DNA of 64,000 bases from Parafrigoribacterium mesophilum (GTDB lineage: Bacteria > Actinomycetota > Actinomycetes > Actinomycetales > Microbacteriaceae): the NCBI RefSeq assembly GCF_039652555.1, contig NZ_JBDJAF010000001.1, positions 248,001 to 312,000 of the forward strand. Direction: 5' to 3'. This document shows positions 34,113 to 41,062 of this stretch, piece after piece. The notes beneath the pieces are model-generated. The model saw nothing but the letters and a program-made list of their open reading frames with translations. It ran no database searches and was not told the origin of the DNA. Made by a program: the position numbers and the translations under genes. The stretch's first letter is position 1. The number at the start of each line of letters is the position of its first letter.

Positions 34113-35030
34113 GTGATTGTTGTCGTATGCCCAGGCCAGGGTTCGCAGACCCCCGGATTCCTCGCCCCCTGGCTCGCCGAATCGCGCTTCCGGAACCAGC
34201 TTGAAGCAATTTCGGACAGCGTTGGTATGGACCTGGTCGCACACGGCACGGTCTCCGACGCCGACACCATTCGTGACACCGAAGTCGCACAGCCGCTGAT
34301 TGTCGCGGCCGGCCTGCTCACGCTGAGTGCACTATTCGATGATGGCCGGCGCGACAAAATCGGCGGTATCGCCGGACACTCGGTCGGTGAGATCACTGCC
34401 GCCGCCGCCGCCGGCATCCTCACCGAAGCGGATGCGATGGCCTTCGTGCGCGAGCGCGGCAAAGCGATGGCCGCCGCGGCAGCAACAGAGGTCACCGGGA
34501 TGAGCGCGGTGCTCGGTGCGGACGAGGTTGAACTGCTTCCGCTTCTCGACCGGCTCGGACTGCAACCGGCGAACTTCAACGGTGGCGGTCAGATCGTAGT
34601 CGCCGGCGCCGTCGACGCCCTCGACGCTCTCAAGGCGGAGCCGCCGGCGGGTGCCCGGATCATCCCACTTCAGGTCGCCGGTGCATTCCACACACGGTAT
34701 ATGCGTCCCGCTGTCGATCATCTCCGCACGGTCGCCGACGGCGTCACGGCATCCGATCCGACCCTGCGCATCTGGACCAATCACGACGGCTCCGTCGTTG
34801 ACAATGGACGCGCCTTCGTCGACCTGCTGGTCGGCCAGGTGTCCTCACCGGTACGGTGGGACAAGGCCATGGCCGCCATGGCCCAGGCAGGCATCACCGG
34901 GCTCATCGAAGTGGCCCCGGCCGGCGCCCTGGTCGGCCTCGCCCGGCGCGGCTTGAAGGGCATCCCCACCGTCGCGGTGAAAACACCTGATGACCTGCTC
35001 GCCGCAATCTCAATGATCGAGGAAAATTGA
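34113..35030 (+). CDS. fabD: Malonyl-CoA:ACP acyltransferase FabD
   Basis: The 305-residue acyltransferase loads malonyl groups onto ACP. It has PGQGSQTPGFLAPWL at the start, the catalytic serine in GIAGHSVGEITAA and the catalytic His in QVAGAFHTRYM. The start is GTG at 34113. Its stop overlaps the start of fabH, and the order fabD-fabH-acpP-fabF is the actinobacterial type II fatty-acid synthase operon. Confidence 0.95.
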   Translation: MIVVVCPGQGSQTPGFLAPWLAESRFRNQLEAISDSVGMDLVAHGTVSDADTIRDTEVAQPLIVAAGLLTLSALFDDGRRDKIGGIAGHSVGEITAAAAAGILTEADAMAFVRERGKAMAAAAATEVTGMSAVLGADEVELLPLLDRLGLQPANFNGGGQIVVAGAVDALDALKAEPPAGARIIPLQVAGAFHTRYMRPAVDHLRTVADGVTASDPTLRIWTNHDGSVVDNGRAFVDLLVGQVSSPVRWDKAMAAMAQAGITGLIEVAPAGALVGLARRGLKGIPTVAVKTPDDLLAAISMIEEN

Positions 35031-36034
35031 TGACCACTCCAACGCTCAATCAGGCAACCGGCGCGAAATACACGCGTATTTACAGTCTCGGAGCGGCGCG
35101 CGGCGACCTCACCGTCACCAACGATGACATCATCGGCCCAATTAACTCCAGCGACGAGTGGATCCGTCAACGTACCGGAATCATCACCCGCAAACGTGCC
35201 TCCGCCGGCATGCTGGCCGTCGACCTCGCCACCACCGCAGCCCTGGAAGCCATCGAGAAGTCGGGCGTGCCCGCCAACGAGATCGACCTCGTGCTGTGTG
35301 CCACCATCAGCAACGTGCAGCAGACGCCGTCGATGGCTGCCGTGGTCGCCGACGCGGTCGGATCCAATCCCGCAGCGGCATATGACGTCAACGCCGCGTG
35401 CGCCGGTTACAGCTACGCGATCGCGCAAGCGGATGCGTTGATCCGCAGCGGAGCTGCCCACTACGCGCTGGTGATCGGCGCCGAGAAACTCTCCGATGTC
35501 GTCGATCCGACCGACCGCACCATCTCCTTCCTGCTCGGGGACGGCGCCGGCGCGGCCGTGGTCGGTCCCAGCGAGACCCCAGGCATCTCCCCCACGGTGT
35601 GGGGCTCGGACGGTTCCAAAGCGGATGCCGTCGGCATGAATGCCACGCTCGTCGACTTCCGAGACGGCAAGGCGGAATGGCCCACCCTCCGACAGGAAGG
35701 CCAGACGGTCTTCCGCTGGGCCGTCTGGGGTATGGCCAAGGTCGCAGCCCGCGCCCTGGAGGCGGCCGGCGTCACCGGAGCCGACCTTGCTGCGTTCATC
35801 CCGCACCAGGCGAACATGCGCATCATCGACGAGTTCGCCAAGCTGCTCAAGCTGCCGGATTCCGTGGTCATCGCCCGCGACATCGAGACGACCGGCAACA
35901 CGTCATCCGCCTCGATCCCGCTGGCGGCGCACCGGCTGCTCGAGGAGCATCCGGAACTCTCCGGCGGCCTCGCGCTCCAGATCGGCTTCGGCGCCGGACT
36001 GGTGTTCGGCGCCCAGGTGGTAGTCCTACCGTAA
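35027..36034 (+). CDS. fabH: 3-oxoacyl-ACP synthase III (FabH)
   Basis: The 335-residue condensing enzyme starts fatty-acid chains by joining an acyl-CoA to malonyl-ACP. The catalytic Cys is in YDVNAACAGYSYAI, the His in AAFIPHQANMRIIDEF and the Asn in TTGNTSSASIPLA. The ATG at 35027 overlaps the fabD stop by 4 bases, implying coupled translation. Its acyl-CoA specificity (branched or straight) cannot be read from the sequence. Confidence 0.95.
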   Translation: MMTTPTLNQATGAKYTRIYSLGAARGDLTVTNDDIIGPINSSDEWIRQRTGIITRKRASAGMLAVDLATTAALEAIEKSGVPANEIDLVLCATISNVQQTPSMAAVVADAVGSNPAAAYDVNAACAGYSYAIAQADALIRSGAAHYALVIGAEKLSDVVDPTDRTISFLLGDGAGAAVVGPSETPGISPTVWGSDGSKADAVGMNATLVDFRDGKAEWPTLRQEGQTVFRWAVWGMAKVAARALEAAGVTGADLAAFIPHQANMRIIDEFAKLLKLPDSVVIARDIETTGNTSSASIPLAAHRLLEEHPELSGGLALQIGFGAGLVFGAQVVVLP

Positions 36035-36074
36035 ACTTATCCACGCTCACTTCGACACCCCAAGGAGAAACACA

Positions 36075-36323
36075 ATGGCATTGTCTACCGAAGAAGTACT
36101 TGCAGGCCTGGCCGAACTCATCAATGACGAGACCGGCATCGCGACGGACACCGTCGAACTGGGCAAGTCCTTCACCGACGACCTGGACATCGACTCGATC
36201 TCGATGATGACCATTGTTGTCAACGCCGAGGAGAAGTTCGACGTGAAGATCCCCGATGACGAGGTCAAGAACCTCAAGACCGTCGGCGACGCCGTCGAGT
36301 TCATCGTCAAGGCGCAGGGCTAA
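36075..36323 (+). CDS. acpP: Acyl carrier protein
   Basis: The 82-residue acidic protein has the phosphopantetheine attachment motif with Ser in DDLDIDSISMMTIVVN. It carries growing acyl chains for FabD, FabH and FabF. The ATG is preceded by AAGGAGAAACACA. It sits between fabH and fabF in the same orientation, with a 40-base gap upstream. Confidence 0.96.
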   Translation: MALSTEEVLAGLAELINDETGIATDTVELGKSFTDDLDIDSISMMTIVVNAEEKFDVKIPDDEVKNLKTVGDAVEFIVKAQG

Positions 36324-36410
36324 CCGCAGCTGCGCCCGGCAGACCCCCTCGCGGGCCGCGCCAGCAAAGGCGGTGCCACAGCACCGCGTGATCCACTGGA
36401 GAAGTCGTTT

Positions 36411-37646
36411 ATGGTCAAGAAGATCGTCGTTACGGGATTGGGCACCAGTTCCCCGCTTGGCGGCAACGTCGAAGACAGCTGGAAGGCTCTGCTTGCAGGG
36501 CAATCCGGTGTCTCGACGCTCGACCAGGAATGGGTGGCAAAGTATGACCTGCCGGTGAGCTTCGCCGCGCAGGCCAAGGTGCATCCGACCGATGTGCTCG
36601 ACCGTGTCGAAACCAGACGTCTGGACCCGAGCAGCCAGTTCGCGCTCATCGCGGCGCGCGAGGCGTGGGCGGATGCCGGATCCCCCGAGATCGACCCGCT
36701 GCGCATCGCAGTGGACTGGGCCACGGGCATCGGCGGGATCTGGACTCTCGTGGATGCCTGGGAAGCGCTCCGGGAGCGCGGACCGCGCCGCGTGCTGCCG
36801 ATGACCGTGCCGATGCTCATGCCGAACGGCCCGGCGGCCGCCATCAGCATGGCGCTGTCGGCGCGCGGTGGCGCACGCACCGTGGTCTCGGCCTGCGCAT
36901 CTGGTACCGAGTCGATCACGAACGCCTATGACCATCTTCAGGCCGGTCTGGCCGACATTATCATCGCCGGCGGCAGTGAAGCGGCCATCCACCCGCTGCC
37001 CATTGCTGCGTTCGCGGCCATGCAGGCGCTGTCCAAGCGCAACGACGACCCGACCAAGGCCTCGCGCCCGTACGACGTCAACCGCGACGGCTTCGTGCTG
37101 GGTGAAGGCGGCGGCGCGATCGTGCTGGAGACCGAGGAACACGCGATAGCGCGCGGTGCACACATTTACGCGGAGCTGGCCGGTGGATCGGTCACCAGCG
37201 ACGCGTATCACATCACCGCACCGGATCCGGAAGGGTCCGCGGCTGCCCGCGCCATGCTCGGGGCCATCGAGCAGGCCGGCGCGACGATCGACGACGTCGC
37301 CCACATCAATGCGCACGCCACGAGCACGCCGGTTGGCGACATCGCTGAGTACAACGCGCTGTTGGCGATCTTCGGCGACCGGCTGCACTCCATTCCAGTT
37401 TCCGCAACCAAGGGCGCCACCGGCCATCTGCTCGGCGGCACAGGGGCGCTGGAGGCGATCTTCACGATCAAGGCGATCCACGAGCGGATGGCACCGCCTA
37501 CGATCAACCTCGACGACCAGGATCCCGCAATTCCGTTAGATGTCGTCACGGCGCCGCGCCCACTGGGTGACGGCAGCCTGCTCGCGATCAGCAACTCGTT
37601 CGGATTCGGCGGACACAACTCCGTCATCGCGTTCCGGAGTGTCTAG
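36411..37646 (+). CDS. fabF: 3-oxoacyl-ACP synthase II (FabF)
   Basis: The 411-residue elongating synthase has the Cys-His-His triad: Cys in VSACASGTESI, the first His in INAHATSTPVGDIAEY and the second in GATGHLLGGTGALEA. It condenses malonyl-ACP with acyl-ACP. It follows acpP by 87 bases and precedes the GT4 gene by 11. The length and motifs are complete. Confidence 0.96.
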   Translation: MVKKIVVTGLGTSSPLGGNVEDSWKALLAGQSGVSTLDQEWVAKYDLPVSFAAQAKVHPTDVLDRVETRRLDPSSQFALIAAREAWADAGSPEIDPLRIAVDWATGIGGIWTLVDAWEALRERGPRRVLPMTVPMLMPNGPAAAISMALSARGGARTVVSACASGTESITNAYDHLQAGLADIIIAGGSEAAIHPLPIAAFAAMQALSKRNDDPTKASRPYDVNRDGFVLGEGGGAIVLETEEHAIARGAHIYAELAGGSVTSDAYHITAPDPEGSAAARAMLGAIEQAGATIDDVAHINAHATSTPVGDIAEYNALLAIFGDRLHSIPVSATKGATGHLLGGTGALEAIFTIKAIHERMAPPTINLDDQDPAIPLDVVTAPRPLGDGSLLAISNSFGFGGHNSVIAFRSV

Positions 37647-37657
37647 CCCAGGCGCCT

Positions 37658-38866
37658 ATGCAGATCGCCATCGTTTGTGACTACTTCCTCGACTTCGTCG
37701 GAGGAGCACAGACCTCCATCCGCGAGCAGAAGCTTGCGTTGGAAGAGGCCGGCCACACGGTCGTGTTGGTGACCACCCGGCGCGGACGGCGCGGGCCCGC
37801 GGTGGAGCGACAGGCATCCGGTTTGCGGCTGAAGACGGTGTACACGCTGCCCGGCGTGGACCTGCCGGTGGTCCACGCCGACGAGCGCACGATCGGCCTG
37901 CTCACCGACTATTTCCGGGAAGAACAGATCGACGTGGTGCACGTGCAAACCGAGTTCGGGCTCGCCCACGCCTCCGCTGCAGCGGCCGAGCGGCTCGGCA
38001 TTCCGGTCGTGCACACAGTCCACACGTTTTACTGGGCCAGCGACAGTCCGTTCACGGCGCCGTTGACGCCGGTGATGCGGGTCGCGCTGTGGCTGGCCAC
38101 GCGGCGCTCCCTGCCCCGCCTGCGGCTGACCAAACGGACCGAGGACAACATCCTGCGCAACCTCACGCTGGACATGGCGCTGCGGGCGGATGCGGTCGTC
38201 TCCCCTTCCGCGCACCAGGCGCTGGATCTGGAGGCGGCCGGGGTGCCCGCCCCCGTTCTGGTGGTACCGAATCCGATCGCCACCTCCCCTCGGCCAGCCG
38301 TGCCGCTGTCCGCGGCGCAGGCCCAGCATCCGCGGTTCCTCTGGGTGGCGCGGTGCGAGTCGGTGAAGCGGCCGTTGCTGTTCGCGCAGGCGGCCGTGGC
38401 GGCGCTCGCCAGAACCGGCGGCGGCTTCAGCGTGGACTTCGTCGGCGACGGCACCGAGCTCGCCGCGCTGCGCAAACTCGTGGCCGGGCATCCGCGATTG
38501 CGGGTGCATGGTGCGCTGCCGCATTCGCGCGTGCTGGATCTGATGGACGAGGCATCGGCGGTGGTGCTCAGTTCCCTCGGCTTCGACAACCAGCCCATGA
38601 CGATTGCCGAAGCCGTCAGCCGCGAGCGTGGCGTGCTGTATTGCGACCCGAAGCTGCGCGAAGGACTCACCGATTCTGGGTTCCTGTCTTCGAACCCGGA
38701 TGCCGAGGGACTCGCCGACGCGCTCGTCGCGCTGGTATCCGACCCGTCGCTGCTCCTCGAACTCTCCAGGGGTGCAGCAGCCGAGAAGGCCGAATTCAGC
38801 CCGGAGCGCTACGTCGAGCACATCCTCGAGGTGTACCGCTCGGCCCGCCACGCTGTCGAACGATAG
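37658..38866 (+). CDS. GT4-family glycosyltransferase
   Basis: The 402-residue enzyme has the start IAIVCDYFLDFVGGAQTSIR, HVQTEFGLAHASAAAAERLG and LWVARCESVKRPLLFAQAAV, and an EAVSRERGVLYCD segment where the retaining GT4 fold binds the nucleotide sugar. The acceptor is unknown, but the position beside fatty-acid genes suggests an envelope glycolipid or polysaccharide. The 3' end overlaps palindromic repeat family A. Confidence 0.85.
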   Translation: MQIAIVCDYFLDFVGGAQTSIREQKLALEEAGHTVVLVTTRRGRRGPAVERQASGLRLKTVYTLPGVDLPVVHADERTIGLLTDYFREEQIDVVHVQTEFGLAHASAAAAERLGIPVVHTVHTFYWASDSPFTAPLTPVMRVALWLATRRSLPRLRLTKRTEDNILRNLTLDMALRADAVVSPSAHQALDLEAAGVPAPVLVVPNPIATSPRPAVPLSAAQAQHPRFLWVARCESVKRPLLFAQAAVAALARTGGGFSVDFVGDGTELAALRKLVAGHPRLRVHGALPHSRVLDLMDEASAVVLSSLGFDNQPMTIAEAVSRERGVLYCDPKLREGLTDSGFLSSNPDAEGLADALVALVSDPSLLLELSRGAAAEKAEFSPERYVEHILEVYRSARHAVER

Positions 38867-38896
38867 CTATCCGGACGAGGCATCCCGCCGCGGCGG
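38862..38896. repeat. Palindromic repeat family A, partial copy
   Basis: GATAGCTATCCGGACGAGG (38862-38880) matches the left arm of the family, and CCGCCGCGGCGG (38885-38896) matches its core. The expected right arm is degenerate. The left arm provides the stop codon of the GT4 gene. Confidence 0.6.
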
Positions 38897-38942
38897 ATCC
38901 TCTGGGCCGAAAGACCATCTCTGGGTGCACTCAGTCGGGGCG

Positions 38943-39446
38943 TCAACCCACCTTGTGCAGCCACACCACCTGGTTGTCGTCGCTCGCGTGCCGGAACGCT
39001 TCCAATTCGTCGTCCCACGCCTGGCCCAGCGCGAGCCGTAGCTCCCGATGCAGTTCCAACGTGTTGGAGCCGGCCACCTCCAGGGCATAACGGATGCGAT
39101 CCTCCGGGATCACGACATTGCCCACGGTGTCGGTCTGCGCGAAGAAGATCCCGAGGTCCGGGGTGTGCAGCCAGCGACCACCGTCGCTGCCGGGGGTGGC
39201 ATCCTCGGTCACCTCGTAACGCAGGTGCTCCCACCCGCGCAACGCGGAGGCAAGTGCGGCACCGCTGCCCTGCCGACCCTCCCAGTAAAACTCGGCGCGC
39301 ATGGCACCAGGAAGCACGGGCTGATTCGCCCAATCAAAGTTCACGGCGCGCTCAAGGGCGCGCCCTGCCGCCCACTCGACGTGCGGGCACAGTGCACGTG
39401 GCGACGAGTGAATGTAGAGCACTCCCCGCGCGGTTGCTATAGCCAC
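38943..39446 (-). CDS. DUF3145 family protein
   Basis: The 167-residue protein contains the DUF3145 hallmarks RGVLYIHSSPRALCPHVEWA, MRAEFYWEGRQGSGAALASA and LELHRELRLALGQAWDDELE. This actinobacterial protein is often encoded near fabF and its function is unknown. The GTG at 39446 has a TGGAG site 8 bases upstream and fits the length of relatives. The open frame runs further upstream but without family sequence. Confidence 0.82.
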   Translation of the reverse strand: MAIATARGVLYIHSSPRALCPHVEWAAGRALERAVNFDWANQPVLPGAMRAEFYWEGRQGSGAALASALRGWEHLRYEVTEDATPGSDGGRWLHTPDLGIFFAQTDTVGNVVIPEDRIRYALEVAGSNTLELHRELRLALGQAWDDELEAFRHASDDNQVVWLHKVG

Positions 39447-39623
39447 GATGACTCCATTCCAGTTAGGTGCGACTTCCCCATCGACCTGAAGGAACGAGCT
39501 ACATAGCCTATGAAATTGTGCGGCCGAAGCCGTTAGTTGAATTATTACCGAAATACCACGTGAATAACAAGTGTGTGATTTGCGACACGCGGGGACTCTT
39601 GCTGGGAACATGCCGTGTATGTC

Positions 39624-39653
39624 TATACTCGGTGACTATATACCCGGTGACTG
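39624..39653. promoter_or_regulatory. Tandem 15-base repeat, candidate PadR operator
   Basis: TATACTCGGTGACTA (39624-39638) is immediately followed by TATACCCGGTGACTG (39639-39653). The copies match in 13 of 15 bases and end 15 bases before the padR ATG. PadR genes are often autoregulated, so this is a likely operator; the TATAC/GTGAC pattern is a direct repeat and not a palindrome. Confidence 0.5.
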
Positions 39654-39668
39654 GTTTCGGAGGTCGTC

Positions 39669-40271
39669 ATGTCGGTGCGTCAAAGTCTGCTCGCCATCCT
39701 GGATCAGGGGCCCTGTTACGGCTACCAACTCCGCAGTGAGTTCGACCGGCGCACCGGATCGACCTGGCCGTTGAACGTCGGCCAGATCTACAACACTCTG
39801 GACCGGCTGGAACGCGACGGGCTGGTCGAGAAGGCGGACCACGATGCCGATGGTCAGATCTACTACCAGATCACCGACGCCGGCCGCACCGAGGTCGCCG
39901 GTTGGCTCGGTTCCCCCGTGCTGCGCTCTACCGCGACCCGTGACGAGTTGGCGATCAAACTCGCGGTGGCGGTCACCCTGCCCGGCGTGGACATCAGCCA
40001 TGTCATCCAAGTGCAACGCAGCGCGACACTGCGCACCCTGCAGGAGCTGACCAAGACCAAGAACGCCACGGATGATCCAGAGTCCTCCGAGGACCTGGCC
40101 TGGCTGCTGGTGGTCGACTCGCTGATCTTTGCCGCCGAGGCCGAGGTGCGCTGGCTGGACCACTCCGAAGCGCGGCTGGCCCGCGCATCCGCCGCCGGGC
40201 TCGCCGCTCCCCTGCCGTTGAACACCCAGGTGCCTAAACGCGGCCGTCCCGCCAAGGCGGTGGCGAAATGA
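39669..40271 (+). CDS. PadR family transcriptional regulator
   Basis: The 200-residue protein has the PadR winged-helix domain (LLAILDQGPCYGYQLRSEFD, then LNVGQIYNTLDRLERDGLVE and ITDAGRTEVAGWL) and a C-terminal helical region for dimerisation. It precedes an ABC exporter with a 4-base overlap, the usual arrangement for PadR repressors of drug or peptide exporters. The signal it responds to is unknown. A GGAGG site precedes the ATG. Confidence 0.92.
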   Translation: MSVRQSLLAILDQGPCYGYQLRSEFDRRTGSTWPLNVGQIYNTLDRLERDGLVEKADHDADGQIYYQITDAGRTEVAGWLGSPVLRSTATRDELAIKLAVAVTLPGVDISHVIQVQRSATLRTLQELTKTKNATDDPESSEDLAWLLVVDSLIFAAEAEVRWLDHSEARLARASAAGLAAPLPLNTQVPKRGRPAKAVAK

Positions 40272-41062
40272 CTCACATGGGTAATTCCCCCAGCAGGTTG
40301 GGCAGCGAGCGCCCGCGCGAGCGTATCGAGACCCCGCACCCCGGGGTCCTCCTCCGCCTCGACGGTGTCTCCATGCAGTACGGCAAGGGCGAGACCGCGA
40401 TCACGGCACTGTCCGGCGTCGACCTCGAGGTGCACGCCGGCGAGCTGGTCGCCATTATGGGCGCCTCTGGATCCGGCAAGTCGACCCTGCTCACCATCGC
40501 CGGCGGCCTGACCACGCCGACCAGCGGCGAGGTGATCGTGGAAGGCGAGTGGCTCTCCACCATGTCCCTGTCCGGTGTCGCGGCGCTGCGCCGGCGCACC
40601 CTCGGCTTCGTGTTCCAGGACTTCAACCTCATCCCGGCGCTCACCGCGCTGGAGAACGTCACCCTGCCCCTCGAACTGGACGGCTGGAAACGCCGCAAGG
40701 CGCGCTCCATCGGCCTGGATGCGCTCCGGGCTGTCGAACTGGCCGATCGAGCCGACCGGTTCCCCGACGACCTCTCCGGCGGCCAGCAGCAGCGCGTGGC
40801 CATTGCCCGCGCCATCGTCGGTTCCCGCCGACTGATCCTGGCCGACGAGCCGACCGGGGCGCTGGACAGCAACACCGGCGAGGTGGTGTTGCGGATGCTG
40901 CGCGGTCGTGTCGATCATGGCGCCGGTGGGATCCTGGTCACTCACGACGCCCGGCATGCCGCCTGGGCGGACCGGATCGTGTTCCTGCGCGACGGTCGCA
41001 TCATCGACGAGAGCACCGCGCCGAGGGTGGACCAACTCCTGATCCCCGCCTCGGGCGCATGA
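40268..41062 (+). CDS. ABC transporter ATP-binding protein
   Basis: The 264-residue ATPase has Walker A (MGASGSGKST), Q-loop (VFQDFNLIPALTALENV), signature LSGGQQQRVAIARA, Walker B (LILADEPTGALD) and the switch His (LVTHDARH). It belongs to the MacB/LolD-like branch that works with FtsX-type permeases. Its first ~35 residues include SRLGSERPRERIETPHP, which is encoded by a repeat-like stretch (40301-40333). The ATG overlaps the padR stop (ATGA). Confidence 0.93.
   Translation: MTHMGNSPSRLGSERPRERIETPHPGVLLRLDGVSMQYGKGETAITALSGVDLEVHAGELVAIMGASGSGKSTLLTIAGGLTTPTSGEVIVEGEWLSTMSLSGVAALRRRTLGFVFQDFNLIPALTALENVTLPLELDGWKRRKARSIGLDALRAVELADRADRFPDDLSGGQQQRVAIARAIVGSRRLILADEPTGALDSNTGEVVLRMLRGRVDHGAGGILVTHDARHAAWADRIVFLRDGRIIDESTAPRVDQLLIPASGA
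40301..40333 (+). repeat. REP-like sequence inside the ABC ATPase gene
   Basis: GGCAGCGAGCGCCCGCGCGA followed by GCGTATCGAGACC resembles a repeat of the GCGAGCGTATCGAGACC kind that is common in intergenic DNA of this bacterial group. Here it forms part of the coding N-terminus in frame. This is a resemblance from family knowledge, not from a search. Confidence 0.4.
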
